In this document: in pieces, positions 27,459 through 36,616 of the stretch
Numbering within the stretch: position 1 is the stretch's first letter
Layout of the letters: each line of letters starts with the position of its first letter
Source of the DNA: Erwinia sp. SLM-02
GTDB lineage: Bacteria > Pseudomonadota > Gammaproteobacteria > Enterobacterales > Enterobacteriaceae
Assembly (NCBI RefSeq): GCF_037450285.1
Contig: NZ_JAQISN010000002.1
Span: 744,001-808,000 of the forward strand
Length of the DNA: 64,000 bases
Direction of reading: 5' to 3'
Notes under the pieces: model-generated
Database searches by the model: none
What the model saw: the letters and a program-made list of their open reading frames with translations, nothing else
What the model was told of the DNA's origin: nothing
Made by a program: the position numbers and the translations under genes

Positions 27459-27644
27459 CCAGAAGAGGCGCGTCGCCCAGGCAGTGTGTTTGAGGATCCG
27501 TATCCATTGATAACATATCAGGGGGAGCGACGCCGAGGTACTAACCACACGGAGTGGGGCGTATCGACTGCAGGGGCTGAATCCTCTGAGTTGTCACCTG
27601 AAACGTTCGCAGTCGAACGTGCAGCAAGGTGGAGCGCTTCTGGG
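27459..27644 (+). ncRNA. Lysine riboswitch (L box) of lysC
   Basis: The P1 helix CCAGAAG (27459-27465) pairs with CTTCTGG (27638-27644). Conserved blocks of the E. coli lysC leader occur in order: AGAAGAGGCGCG, AGGGGGAGCGACGCCGAGGT, AGGGGCTGAATCCTCTG, GTTGTCACCTGAAACGTTCG and GGTGGAGCGCTTCTGGGTGA. The lysine-bound form represses lysC in E. coli through translation and RNA decay. About 95 nt separate the aptamer from the lysC ATG, with TGTGCCAAGGCTGAAAG between, as in E. coli. The upstream part of the pgi-lysC gap (27065-27458) should hold both promoters; I assign nothing more there. Confidence 0.95.
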
Positions 27645-27740
27645 TGACTCGTAGTTGTCCCTTTTCTACGTCTGACCCATTTCTGCTCTTTCCTTGTGCC
27701 AAGGCTGAAAGATAAAACCTGACACGAGGTAGTCATAGTC

Positions 27741-29093
27741 ATGTCCCAGAATTTAATCGTGGCGAAATTTGGTGGCACCAGCGTTGCCGACTTTGCCGCT
27801 ATGAACCGCAGCGCCGATGTGGTGTTATCCAATCCTGACGTTCGTCTGGTGGTCCTTTCCGCCTCTGCGGGCGTAACCAATCTGCTCGTTTCCCTGGCTG
27901 AAGGCCAGCCGCTGGAGCAGCGCGCCGCGGTGCTGGACGATATTCGTCGTATTCAGTACGCCATTCTTGATGAACTCAAGCAGAGCCAGGTGATCCGTGA
28001 AGAGATCGACCGCATGCTGGACAATATTGCCACGCTGGCCGAAGGGGCCGCGCTGGCGACCTCTGCCGCCCTGACCGACGAACTGGTCAGCCACGGCGAG
28101 CTGATGTCTACCCTGCTGTTCGTGGAAATTCTGCGTGAGCGCGACGTTACCGCCGAGTGGTTTGACGTGCGTAAAGTGATGCGCACCACCGACCGCTTTG
28201 GCCGCGCCGAGCCGGAAGTGGCCACGCTGGCCGAACTGGCTGCCGCGCAGCTTAAACCGCGTATTGCCGAAGCGCTGATCGTCACCCAGGGCTTTATCGG
28301 CAGCGAAGAAAAGGGCCGTACCACCACGCTGGGCCGCGGCGGCAGTGATTATACCGCCGCGCTGCTGGGCGAAGCGCTGCATGCCGGCCGTGTGGATATC
28401 TGGACCGACGTTCCAGGCATCTACACCACCGACCCGCGCGTGGTACCTGCCGCGAAGCGCATTGATGTAATTACCTTCGAAGAAGCCTCAGAAATGGCCA
28501 CCTTCGGCGCGAAAATTCTGCATCCGGCCACGCTGCTGCCTGCGGTGCGTAGCGACATTCCGGTGTTTGTCGGTTCCAGCAAGGATCCGTCTGCGGGCGG
28601 CACCATGGTGAGCAACAAAACCCAGAATCCCCCGCTGTTCCGCGCGCTGGCGCTGCGCCGTAAGCAGACTCTGCTGACGCTGACCAGCCTTAACATGCTG
28701 CACGCCCGCGGCTTCCTCGCCGAAGTCTTCAACATCCTGGCGCGTCACAATATCTCCGTTGATCTGATCACCACCTCCGAAGTGAGCGTGGCGCTGACGC
28801 TGGATACCACCGGTTCCACCTCAACCGGCGACAGCCTGCTGACCCAGGCGCTGCTGACCGAGCTTTCCTCGCTGTGCCGCGTGGAAGTGGAAGAGAATCT
28901 GGCGCTGGTCGCCATTATCGGTAACGAGCTTTCCAAAGCCTGCGGCGTCGGTAAAGACGTCTTCAGCGTGCTGGAGCCGTTCAGCCTGCGCCTGATCTGC
29001 TACGGGGCCAGCAGCTACAACCTGTGCTTCCTGGTGCCGGGCCAGGATGCTGAACAGGTGGTGCAGGCGCTGCACCGCAACCTGTTCGAGTAA
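27741..29093 (+). CDS. lysC: Lysine-sensitive aspartokinase III
   Basis: A 450-residue enzyme that phosphorylates aspartate, the first step to lysine, threonine, methionine and diaminopimelate. The kinase motif VAKFGGTSVADF is at residues 6-17, followed by ATP and aspartate elements TTLGRGGSDYTAA. The C-terminal ACT domains (VDLITTSEVSVALTLD and LVAIIGNELSKACG) bind lysine. It is monofunctional, with no homoserine dehydrogenase domain. The lysine riboswitch upstream adds control of expression to allosteric inhibition. asd, the next enzyme in the pathway, lies 15 kb away in this window. Confidence 0.98.
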   Translation: MSQNLIVAKFGGTSVADFAAMNRSADVVLSNPDVRLVVLSASAGVTNLLVSLAEGQPLEQRAAVLDDIRRIQYAILDELKQSQVIREEIDRMLDNIATLAEGAALATSAALTDELVSHGELMSTLLFVEILRERDVTAEWFDVRKVMRTTDRFGRAEPEVATLAELAAAQLKPRIAEALIVTQGFIGSEEKGRTTTLGRGGSDYTAALLGEALHAGRVDIWTDVPGIYTTDPRVVPAAKRIDVITFEEASEMATFGAKILHPATLLPAVRSDIPVFVGSSKDPSAGGTMVSNKTQNPPLFRALALRRKQTLLTLTSLNMLHARGFLAEVFNILARHNISVDLITTSEVSVALTLDTTGSTSTGDSLLTQALLTELSSLCRVEVEENLALVAIIGNELSKACGVGKDVFSVLEPFSLRLICYGASSYNLCFLVPGQDAEQVVQALHRNLFE

Positions 29094-29101
29094 CCTCTCA
29101 T

Positions 29102-29138
29102 CGGGCCAGTGACCGCTGGCCCGACACCCCTTTTTTTT
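29102..29138 (+). terminator. Terminator of lysC
   Basis: The arms CGGGCCAG and CTGGCCCG pair 8 bp after the lysC stop. An eight-T run follows, a few bases past the stem. Confidence 0.82.
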
Positions 29139-29330
29139 GATGCTATGATGCGGCGGGCCGTCTTTTCCTCGTTCCGGTGAGTACGGCTGTGCTATGGCAA
29201 TTTTTCAGATAAATAACACAACATTAAACGCCCACCTATCCTCTCGGTGACGGCCGGCGGAACATCGCTGCCGGTTTACGAATCAGCTTATGCCGCAGGG
29301 GATATCAAGGGATTAAAAGGATGCTTTTCT

Positions 29331-30254
29331 ATGCTTGCTACCGTTACCCGACTGTTCCCCCTCTGGGCAGTCCTGCTCTCCGTCGCCGCCTATTACACGC
29401 CGACCACCTTTACCGGCATCGGGCCTTACGTCACTTATCTGCTGATGCTGATTATGTTCGGCATGGGCGTGACGCTAAACATTGATGATTTCAAGCGCGT
29501 GCTGACCCGCCCGGCCCCGGTCATCGCCGGCACCTTCCTGCACTATCTGGTCATGCCGCTGGCGGCATGGGCGCTGGCAAAACTGTTCAATATGCCGCCT
29601 GACCTTTCAGCCGGGATGATCCTGGTGGGCAGCGTGGCGAGCGGCACGGCGTCAAACGTCATGATCTATCTGGCGAAGGGCGACGTTGCGCTGTCGGTGA
29701 CTATTTCTTCCGTCTCCGCGCTGGTTGGCGTCTTCGCCACCCCGCTGCTGACCAAGTTCTACGTGGATACGCATATTCAGGTAGACGTGGTGGGTATGCT
29801 GCTGAGCATCGTGAAAATCGTGGTGGTGCCGATTGGCCTGGGTCTGATTATCCATCACACCCTGAACGGCGTGGTGAAGCGCGTTGAGCCGTATCTACCG
29901 GCGTTTTCGATGGTGTGTATTCTGCTGATTATCAGCGCGGTGGTGGCGGGCAGCCAGAGCTTCATCGGCTCGGTCGGTCTGGTGGTGATTATCGCGGTGA
30001 TCCTGCATAACGCCATTGGCCTGCTGGGCGGCTACTGGGGCGGCAAGCTGTTTGGCTTTGATGAGTCCACCTGCCGCACGCTGGCGCTGGAAGTGGGGAT
30101 GCAGAACTCCGGTCTGGCGGCAACGCTGGGCAAGCTGTACTTCTCCCCGCTGGCGGCACTGCCGGGCGCACTGTTCTCGGTCTGGCACAACCTGTCCGGT
30201 TCGCTGCTGGCCGGCTACTGGTCAGGTAAAACGATTAAAGACAAGAAGAAGTAA
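29331..30254 (+). CDS. panS: BASS-family transporter, PanS-type (pantoate/ketopantoate)
   Basis: A 307-residue inner-membrane protein with about ten hydrophobic segments, of the bile acid:sodium symporter family. The opening MLATVTRLFPLWAVLLSVAAYY and the motifs MFGMGVTLNIDDFKRV, GSVASGTASNVMIYLAKGDVALSV and ALEVGMQNSGLAATL are those of PanS. PanS moves pantoate or ketopantoate in Salmonella, which is where the substrate assignment comes from. The sequence alone supports only the family with certainty. The ATG at 29331 is chosen because the family N-terminus starts there, although the frame is open further upstream. Confidence 0.82.
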   Translation: MLATVTRLFPLWAVLLSVAAYYTPTTFTGIGPYVTYLLMLIMFGMGVTLNIDDFKRVLTRPAPVIAGTFLHYLVMPLAAWALAKLFNMPPDLSAGMILVGSVASGTASNVMIYLAKGDVALSVTISSVSALVGVFATPLLTKFYVDTHIQVDVVGMLLSIVKIVVVPIGLGLIIHHTLNGVVKRVEPYLPAFSMVCILLIISAVVAGSQSFIGSVGLVVIIAVILHNAIGLLGGYWGGKLFGFDESTCRTLALEVGMQNSGLAATLGKLYFSPLAALPGALFSVWHNLSGSLLAGYWSGKTIKDKKK

Positions 30255-30268
30255 CGCCCTTCAGAACG

Positions 30269-30293
30269 GGCCACTCTCCGGGTGAGAGTGGCC
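30269..30293. terminator. Hairpin between panS and glpR
   Basis: The strong perfect stem GGCCACTCTC / GAGAGTGGCC with a short loop lies between convergent genes. A U-run is not evident on either strand, so its strength as a terminator is uncertain. Confidence 0.6.
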
Positions 30294-30322
30294 TGCTTCC
30301 GCATCATCCCTTCGCTGCCCGG

Positions 30323-31081
30323 TCAGCACAGCTCCAGATGGACCTCATGCTGCTCAATGGTTTTCATAATTTCCGGCGGCGGTGCTTCATCGGTAAACAG
30401 ATAATCAATCAGATTCATACTGCCCAGATTCACCATCGCGTTACGGCCGAATTTGGAGTGATCCGCCACCAGCATCACGCAGCGTGAATTCTCAATAATC
30501 GCCCGCTTGGTGCGAACTTCGTGATAGTCAAAGTCCAGCAGTGAACCGTCCAGATCGATACCGCTAATGCCCAGAATGCCGTAATCGAGGCGGAACTGAG
30601 AAATATAGTCCAGCGTCGCCTCTCCCATAATCCCGCCGTCGCGGGTGCGCACTTCGCCCCCGGCGAGGATCAGGCGGAAATCGGGCTTGGCCATCAGCAA
30701 GACCGCCACGTTCAGGTTGTTGGTGACGATGCGCAGATTGTTGTGGTTCATCAGCGCGTGGGCTACCGCTTCGGGCGTGGTACCGATATCGATAAACAGC
30801 GACGCGCCGTCGGGGATCTGGCTGGCAACCCGCTGGGCGATACGCGCTTTCTCCGCAGACCACATCATCTTGCGGTCCTGCCAGGCGGTATTTTCCGAAC
30901 TGGACGGCAGCGCGGCACCGCCGTGATGGCGATGAATTTTATTCTGCTCGGCCAGATCGTTTAAATCACGGCGAATGGTTTGTGGACTGACGGCAAAATG
31001 CTCCACCAGCTCTTCGGTACTGACATAACCCTGGCGACGTACCAGATCGATAATCGCGTCATGACGCTGTGTCTGCTTCAA
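30323..31081 (-). CDS. glpR: Glycerol-3-phosphate regulon repressor GlpR
   Basis: A 252-residue DeoR-family repressor of glp genes, released by glycerol-3-phosphate. The N-terminal helix-turn-helix is VSTEELVEHFAVSPQTIRRDLNDL. The sugar-phosphate-sensing domain includes FIDIGTTPEAVAHAL and LDFDYHEVRTKRAI. The start is the TTG at 31081, which gives the exact E. coli length and start (KQTQRHDAIIDLV) and has GGGGGAA upstream. The frame continues upstream into glpG without similarity. It is last in glpEGR, and operators for it are seen before glpD. Confidence 0.95.
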   Translation of the reverse strand: MKQTQRHDAIIDLVRRQGYVSTEELVEHFAVSPQTIRRDLNDLAEQNKIHRHHGGAALPSSSENTAWQDRKMMWSAEKARIAQRVASQIPDGASLFIDIGTTPEAVAHALMNHNNLRIVTNNLNVAVLLMAKPDFRLILAGGEVRTRDGGIMGEATLDYISQFRLDYGILGISGIDLDGSLLDFDYHEVRTKRAIIENSRCVMLVADHSKFGRNAMVNLGSMNLIDYLFTDEAPPPEIMKTIEQHEVHLELC

Positions 31082-31095
31082 AAGAGTTCCCCCTG

Positions 31096-31926
31096 TTATC
31101 GTTTTTTCTGGCGGGTATCGACAAATGCCATAGCCAGTCCCACCAGCAGCCCGGCGACGTGGCTCGGCAGACCGGTATTGGCTCCAAATACGCCGGTGGC
31201 TTCCAGTATCACCCACACGACAAATAGCCCCATCAGACCGCCGCCGATATTCAGCGGGCTGCGCTCGTCACGAAGCGAATGCAGCCAGGCATAGGCGATC
31301 AGCGCATGGTCAACGCCCGACAGCCCGCCAAACCAGAAGCCGTTAAAGCGGGACTGGGCAAAACCGCACAGCAGCGCTGAAATCAGCGCGATGGTAAACA
31401 GCTTGCCGCTGCCGAGCTGTTTTTCGATGCGGCCCCCGACGTAAAACCACCACAGCAGGTTAATCAGCAGCGCCAGCAGTGAGAAGTTCATCAGCACGTG
31501 GCTGAACCAGCGCCACACCTGGAAATGCTGCATGCTGTCTTTTGGCCAGCCGAGCCAGGCGATTGCCTGCGCATAGCCGCCCATCGCAATCAGCAGATAA
31601 ACCAGCACCGACAAGATGCTGACGATAATCGTGACCGGCCCGGCCATCTCTTTCATTCTCACCATCAGCGGTGGTCCGGGAGGGCTGACATACTTAATGC
31701 CGCTGTCGGTGTTTTCGGTTTTCCAGCTGGCCGCCTGGTAACGGGGGTGATCCGGCTCGCGAATAAACTGGTTGAGTTCGTTTTCGACCACGCTTAACTG
31801 AGATTCATCATCCAGCCACAGCGTATAGCCGCCTTCCTGTTCAATACGCAGCGTAATGCCGCGCGTTGCCATGTAGTCAACAAACGCCTGCGCCAGGCGC
31901 AGATGGGTAAATTGGGTGATGCGCAT
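31096..31926 (-). CDS. glpG: Rhomboid protease GlpG, with atypical active-site neighbourhood
   Basis: A 276-residue intramembrane serine protease with an N-terminal cytoplasmic domain (residues 1-90) and six transmembrane segments. The dyad is Ser203 in GGLSG and His256 in SHVAGL, equivalent to E. coli Ser201 and His254. The WR motif (VWRWFSHVLMNFS) and Asn156 are kept. Unusually, E. coli His150 of the oxyanion hole is Ala152 here and His145 is Asn147. The residues after the Ser motif are Asp206 and His207 in place of E. coli Val204 and Tyr205. Activity may therefore differ from the model enzyme. It is the middle gene of glpEGR. Confidence 0.93.
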   Translation of the reverse strand: MRITQFTHLRLAQAFVDYMATRGITLRIEQEGGYTLWLDDESQLSVVENELNQFIREPDHPRYQAASWKTENTDSGIKYVSPPGPPLMVRMKEMAGPVTIIVSILSVLVYLLIAMGGYAQAIAWLGWPKDSMQHFQVWRWFSHVLMNFSLLALLINLLWWFYVGGRIEKQLGSGKLFTIALISALLCGFAQSRFNGFWFGGLSGVDHALIAYAWLHSLRDERSPLNIGGGLMGLFVVWVILEATGVFGANTGLPSHVAGLLVGLAMAFVDTRQKKR

Positions 31927-32024
31927 AATAGAAGGCAGATTCCCTGTGGATTAAAACGAGAGCGGCAGTATACCCCGTCACACCCGGGCGTGCAGGATTG
32001 GGGGACGATAGCGCCGCAGGTCGG

Positions 32025-32354
32025 TTAGCGAACGCCAGATTCTGTCTGCTGCGGAAACGCGGCGTGCCACGCATCAAAGCCACCGTCGATGCTGTAAGCC
32101 TCAGCAAATCCCTGATTCAGCAGATACTGGGCCGCGCCCTTGCTGCTGTTGCCGTGATAGCACATCACCAGCACCGAACCGCTCAGATCGGCGGCGGCCA
32201 TCAGGGCGGGCAGCGAGTCGTTGGTCAGGTGGAAAGCACCGGTCGCATGCGCCGCGGAGAAGCTTTGCGGATCGCGGATATCAACCAGCAGGGTTTTGCC
32301 GTCGGCCAGTTTCTGCCGGGCTTCCTGGACGTTGATACACTCAAATTGTTCCAT
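32025..32354 (-). CDS. glpE: Thiosulfate sulfurtransferase GlpE
   Basis: A 109-residue single-domain rhodanese that transfers sulfane sulfur from thiosulfate to cyanide or thiols such as thioredoxin. The catalytic loop CYHGNSS puts the active Cys at residue 65, as in E. coli GlpE, and LLVDIRDPQSF is the conserved N-terminal motif. It is first in glpEGR, divergent from glpD. Its role in glycerol metabolism is unclear. Confidence 0.95.
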   Translation of the reverse strand: MEQFECINVQEARQKLADGKTLLVDIRDPQSFSAAHATGAFHLTNDSLPALMAAADLSGSVLVMCYHGNSSKGAAQYLLNQGFAEAYSIDGGFDAWHAAFPQQTESGVR

Positions 32355-32460
32355 GGTGGGGTCTCGTTAAAATTCGTCAGATAATCCCTATTGTAGCCTG
32401 AAGCGGGTAGGCGATAACCAGACATATCCTGAGTAATTTGCGTAATTGTTAAAGCAATTA

Positions 32461-32578
32461 TGTTACCTGCATCACGCATAAATGTTTTTATCTGGTTAAC
32501 GCTGGCGTCAATGTTGGTTTGCGATTAATATAATGCTCGAAAACGAACATTATTGAACGATTCCGAACATCGGAGGAG
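32461..32578 (+). promoter_or_regulatory. glpD promoter with two GlpR operators and a CRP site
   Basis: Two adjacent GlpR-type operators are seen at 32532-32551 (AATGCTCGAAAACGAACATT) and 32552-32571 (ATTGAACGATTCCGAACATC), which fit WATGTTCGWT-AWCGAACATW. The -10 TATAAT (32529-32534) overlaps the first. A CRP-like site TGTTA-CCTGCA-TCACG is at 32461-32476, about 70 bp before the predicted start, a usual position for activation. GGAGGAG at 32572-32578 is the glpD ribosome-binding site. Confidence 0.86.
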
Positions 32579-32583
32579 ATGAC

Positions 32584-34089
32584 GTGGAAATCAAAGACCT
32601 GATCGTAATCGGCGGCGGCATTAACGGCGCGGGTATTGCAGCCGATGCAGCCGGACGCGGATTGTCGGTGCTGATGCTGGAGGCTCAAGACCTCGCCTGC
32701 GCTACCTCTTCCGCCAGTTCTAAATTAATCCACGGTGGCCTGCGCTATCTGGAACACTATGAATTCCGCCTGGTCAGCGAGGCGCTGGCCGAGCGTGAAG
32801 TGCTGCTCAAAATGGCTCCGCATATTGCCTTTCCGATGCGTTTCCGCCTGCCGCACCGCCCGCATCTGCGCCCGGCCTGGATGATCCGTGTTGGTCTGTT
32901 TATGTACGATCACCTCGGAAAGCGTACCAGCCTGCCGGGAAGTAAAGGTTTGCGTTTTGGCGCAGAATCGGTGCTTAAACCTGAAATCGTGCGCGGTTTC
33001 GAATATTCCGACTGCTGGGTGGACGATGCGCGCCTGGTGGTGCTCAACGCCCAGGAGATTGAAAAGCGCGGCGGTGAAGTGCGTACCCGCACCCGCGTGA
33101 CCAAAGCCTGGCGTGAAAACGGCCTGTGGACCGTGGAAGCCGAAGATATCGACAGCGGTAAAGTTTATACCTGGCAGGCAAAAGGCCTGGTTAACGCCGC
33201 CGGCCCGTGGGTGAAACAGCTGTTTGATGACGGACTCAAGCTGAAGTCCCCTTACGGCATCCGCCTGATTAAAGGCAGCCATATCGTGGTGCCACGCGTC
33301 CATACCCAGAAACAGGCCTACATTCTGCAGAACGAAGACCATCGTATTGTGTTTGTGATCCCGTGGATGGATGAGTTCTCGATCATCGGCACCACCGACG
33401 TCGAATATAAAGGCGATCCGAAGGACGTTAAAATTGACGATAACGAGATCGATTACCTGCTGAAGGTTTACAACGGCCACTTTAAGAAAACGCTGGCGAA
33501 GGACGATATCGTCTGGACCTATTCCGGCGTGCGTCCGCTGTGCGATGACGAGTCCGACTCTCCGCAGGCGATTACCCGCGACTATACGCTGGACGTGCAC
33601 GACGAGCAGGGCCAGGCGCCGCTGCTGTCGGTATTCGGCGGCAAACTGACCACCTACCGCAAGCTGGCCGAGCATGCGATGGAGAAGCTCAGCAAATATT
33701 ATCCGGGCATCGGTGCCGCATGGACCAAAACCTGCGTACTGCCGGGCGGAGATTTTGCCGGAAGCCGTGAAGACTACGCGGCCAGCCTGCGTCGCCGCTA
33801 TCCGTTTATCACCGAAGAGATGGCCCGTCACTATGCCCGCACCTACGGCAGCAACAGCGAGCTGTTCCTGAAAGAGGCGAAAAGCCTGGACGACCTGGGC
33901 GAGCTGTTTGGCCACCATTTCTACGAGGCGGAGCTGCGTTATCTGGTGCAGAAAGAGTGGGCACGCACCAAAGAAGATGCTATCTGGCGCCGGACTAAAG
34001 AGGGTATGTGGCTGAACGAGCAGCAGCAGGCGCGCGTTAGCGAATGGCTGGAACAGCACGCGAAACCGGTACTGTCGCTGGCCTCCTGA
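32584..34089 (+). CDS. glpD: Aerobic glycerol-3-phosphate dehydrogenase GlpD
   Basis: A 501-residue membrane-associated flavoprotein that oxidises glycerol-3-phosphate to dihydroxyacetone phosphate and passes electrons to ubiquinone. The FAD-binding motif IVIGGGINGAG is at residues 7-17. Further conserved blocks are SSASSKLIHGGLRYLEHYEF, IIGTTDVEYKGDP and FGGKLTTYRKLAEHA. The GTG start at 32584 follows a strong GGAGGAG. It matches E. coli GlpD residue for residue in length. Confidence 0.97.
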   Translation: MEIKDLIVIGGGINGAGIAADAAGRGLSVLMLEAQDLACATSSASSKLIHGGLRYLEHYEFRLVSEALAEREVLLKMAPHIAFPMRFRLPHRPHLRPAWMIRVGLFMYDHLGKRTSLPGSKGLRFGAESVLKPEIVRGFEYSDCWVDDARLVVLNAQEIEKRGGEVRTRTRVTKAWRENGLWTVEAEDIDSGKVYTWQAKGLVNAAGPWVKQLFDDGLKLKSPYGIRLIKGSHIVVPRVHTQKQAYILQNEDHRIVFVIPWMDEFSIIGTTDVEYKGDPKDVKIDDNEIDYLLKVYNGHFKKTLAKDDIVWTYSGVRPLCDDESDSPQAITRDYTLDVHDEQGQAPLLSVFGGKLTTYRKLAEHAMEKLSKYYPGIGAAWTKTCVLPGGDFAGSREDYAASLRRRYPFITEEMARHYARTYGSNSELFLKEAKSLDDLGELFGHHFYEAELRYLVQKEWARTKEDAIWRRTKEGMWLNEQQQARVSEWLEQHAKPVLSLAS

Positions 34090-34100
34090 TCGCTACAAAC

Positions 34101-34134
34101 AAAAGGGCGATCGCCAGACAGCGGTCGCCCTTTT
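34101..34134. terminator. Bidirectional terminator between glpD and glgP
   Basis: The arms AAAAGGGCGA and TCGCCCTTTT lie between the convergent glpD and glgP genes, with T-runs in both directions. Confidence 0.85.
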
Positions 34135-34148
34135 CTTTCACTCACGGC

Positions 34149-36596
34149 CTACAGACGGATGGGCTGGATCCCCCAGATTTCGTCCGCATACTCCTGAATG
34201 GTGCGATCCGAAGAGAAGTATCCCATGCCGGCGATATTTATCAGCGTCCGTCGCGTCCACTCGTCCTTATTGCGATAAAGTTTATCCACCTTATCCTGGG
34301 TATCGACATAGCTGCGGTAATCCGCCAGCAGCTGATAGTGATCGCCGAGGTTAACCAGTGAATCAAAAATATTACGGTAGCGATTTGGCTCCTGCGGGCT
34401 GAACGTTCCGGTGGCGATCTGCGTCAGCACCTGATGCAGCTCCGCGTCCTGCTCATAGTATTTGTGCGGGCTGTAGCCATTGTTACGCAGCGCCTCGACC
34501 TGCGGCGTGGTGTTGCCGAAGATAAAGATATTCTCTTCCCCCACGTGCTCCTGCATCTCGACGTTAGCGCCGTCCAGCGTGCCGATGGTCAGCGCGCCGT
34601 TCAGGGCAAACTTCATATTACTGGTGCCGGAGGCTTCCGTGCCGGCCAGCGAGATCTGCTCGGAGAGATCGGCCGCCGGAATGATGATCTGCGCCAGGCT
34701 GACGCCGTAGTTAGGAATAAACACCACCTTCAGCCGGTTCTTCACCTGCGGGTCGCTGTTAATCACCGTTGCCACATCGTTAATCAGATGAATGATGTGC
34801 TTGGCCATGTAGTAAGCGGAGGCGGCTTTACCGGCGAAGATGCAGACGCGCGGCACCCACTCGGCATCCGGGTCCGCTTTGATGCGGTTGTAGCGGGTGA
34901 TCACGTGCAGGACATTCAACAGCTGCCGCTTGTATTCGTGTATGCGCTTGATCTGCACGTCGAACATGGCGTGAGGATCCACCACGATATCCAGCTTCTG
35001 GGCGATAAATACCGCCAGCCGTTTTTTATTCGCCAGTTTGGCATCGCGAATTTTGCTAATGAAATTTGGATAATCAATATGCTGCTTCAGCTCTTCAAGC
35101 TGGCTGAGCTCGGTGCGCCAGGTGCGGCCAATCGCCTCATCCAGCACGCCGGACAAGGACGGGTTAGCCAGCGCCAGCCAGCGGCGCGGCGTCACGCCAT
35201 TGGTTTTATTACAGAAGCGCCCCGGGAAGAGTTTAGCGAAATCAGCAAACAGCGACTGCACCATCAGGTTAGAGTGCAGCTCTGAGACACCGTTAACCTT
35301 GTGGCTCACCACCACCGCCAGCCAGGCCATACGCACTTTGCGGCCGTTATTTTCATCGATAATAGAAATACGCGACAGCAGCTCCCAGTCCTCCGGGTAC
35401 TGATCCTGAATGGTTTTCAGGAAGTAGTCGTTAATCTCAAAGATAATCTGCAGGTGGCGCGGCAGGATCTTGCCAATCATATCCACCGGCCACGTTTCCA
35501 GCGCTTCCTGCATCAGCGTGTGGTTGGTGTAGGAAAACACCTGGCAGGCCACGCCGAACGCGTCATCCCAGCTGAATTTGCTCTCATCAATCAGCACGCG
35601 CATCAGCTCGGGGATGGCCAGCACCGGATGGGTATCATTCAGGTGGATGGCAATTTTATCCGCCAGATTGTCAAAGGTCTGATGCATTGCCCAATGGCGA
35701 TGAAGGATATCCTGCACCGTGGACGACACCAGGAAGTACTCCTGACGCAGACGCAGCTCCCGGCCCGAATACGTAGAATCATCGGGGTACAGCACGCGGG
35801 ACACGTTTTCCGAATGGTTTTTATCTTCCACCGCCGCGAAGTAATCACCCTGATTAAACTTGCCGAGGTTGATTTCGTTACTGGCCTGCGCGCCCCACAG
35901 CCGCAGGGTGTTGGTGGCATCGGTATCAAACCCGGGAATGATCTGATCGTAGGCCATCGCCAGCACTTCTTCCGTTTCTACCCAGCGCGAACGGCTGCCT
36001 TCCTGCTGAATACGGCCGCCGAAGCGCACCTTATAGCGGGTGTTGAAACGCTGAAACTCCCAGGGGTTGCCGTATTCCAGCCAGTAGTCCGGGGATTCCG
36101 CCTGCTGGCCGTCGACGATATTCTGCTTAAACATACCGTAGTCGTAGCGGATGCCGTAGCCGCGGCCAGGCAGTCCCAGCGTGGCGAGAGAATCCAGGAA
36201 GCAGGCCGCCAGGCGCCCCAGACCCCCGTTCCCCAGGCCCGGGTCGTTCTCTTCTTCGATCAGCTCTTCCAGGTCGAAGCCCATCTCTTCCAGCGCCGTC
36301 TTCGCGTCTTCGTAAATCCCCATGGCCAGCAGCGCATTGGACAGGGTACGACCAACCAGAAACTCCATCGACAGGTAGTAAACCTGCCGGACATCCTGCG
36401 ACAGCTGGGCACGATTTGAACGCAGCCATCGCTCGACCATTCGGTCGCGTACCGCCAGTAATGTCGCGTTAAGCCACTCGTGTTTATTCGCAATCGACGG
36501 ATCTTTACCAATGGTAAACATCAGCTTATAGGCAATTGAGTGCTTAAGTGCATCCACGCTGAGCGTCGGTGAGGCATAGGAGAAAGGTGCGTTCAT
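34149..36596 (-). CDS. glgP: Glycogen phosphorylase GlgP
   Basis: An 815-residue PLP enzyme that releases glucose-1-phosphate from the non-reducing ends of glycogen. The PLP lysine lies in EASGTSNMKFALNGALTIGTLDGAN, the family signature. Other blocks include the N-terminal MEFLVGRTLSNALLAMG and GNGGLGRLAACFLDS. Length equals E. coli GlgP. It is last in glgBXCAP, 20 bp after glgA. Confidence 0.97.
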   Translation of the reverse strand: MNAPFSYASPTLSVDALKHSIAYKLMFTIGKDPSIANKHEWLNATLLAVRDRMVERWLRSNRAQLSQDVRQVYYLSMEFLVGRTLSNALLAMGIYEDAKTALEEMGFDLEELIEEENDPGLGNGGLGRLAACFLDSLATLGLPGRGYGIRYDYGMFKQNIVDGQQAESPDYWLEYGNPWEFQRFNTRYKVRFGGRIQQEGSRSRWVETEEVLAMAYDQIIPGFDTDATNTLRLWGAQASNEINLGKFNQGDYFAAVEDKNHSENVSRVLYPDDSTYSGRELRLRQEYFLVSSTVQDILHRHWAMHQTFDNLADKIAIHLNDTHPVLAIPELMRVLIDESKFSWDDAFGVACQVFSYTNHTLMQEALETWPVDMIGKILPRHLQIIFEINDYFLKTIQDQYPEDWELLSRISIIDENNGRKVRMAWLAVVVSHKVNGVSELHSNLMVQSLFADFAKLFPGRFCNKTNGVTPRRWLALANPSLSGVLDEAIGRTWRTELSQLEELKQHIDYPNFISKIRDAKLANKKRLAVFIAQKLDIVVDPHAMFDVQIKRIHEYKRQLLNVLHVITRYNRIKADPDAEWVPRVCIFAGKAASAYYMAKHIIHLINDVATVINSDPQVKNRLKVVFIPNYGVSLAQIIIPAADLSEQISLAGTEASGTSNMKFALNGALTIGTLDGANVEMQEHVGEENIFIFGNTTPQVEALRNNGYSPHKYYEQDAELHQVLTQIATGTFSPQEPNRYRNIFDSLVNLGDHYQLLADYRSYVDTQDKVDKLYRNKDEWTRRTLINIAGMGYFSSDRTIQEYADEIWGIQPIRL

Positions 36597-36616
36597 ATCA
36601 GTTTCCCTTCGTCAGG

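Noticed and set aside
27444..27647. Open frame of 67 codons upstream of lysC
   Set aside because: It coincides with the lysine riboswitch; the conservation is at RNA level.
32725..34059. Long minus-strand open frame opposite glpD
   Set aside because: Antisense shadow; glpD matches its family over the whole length.
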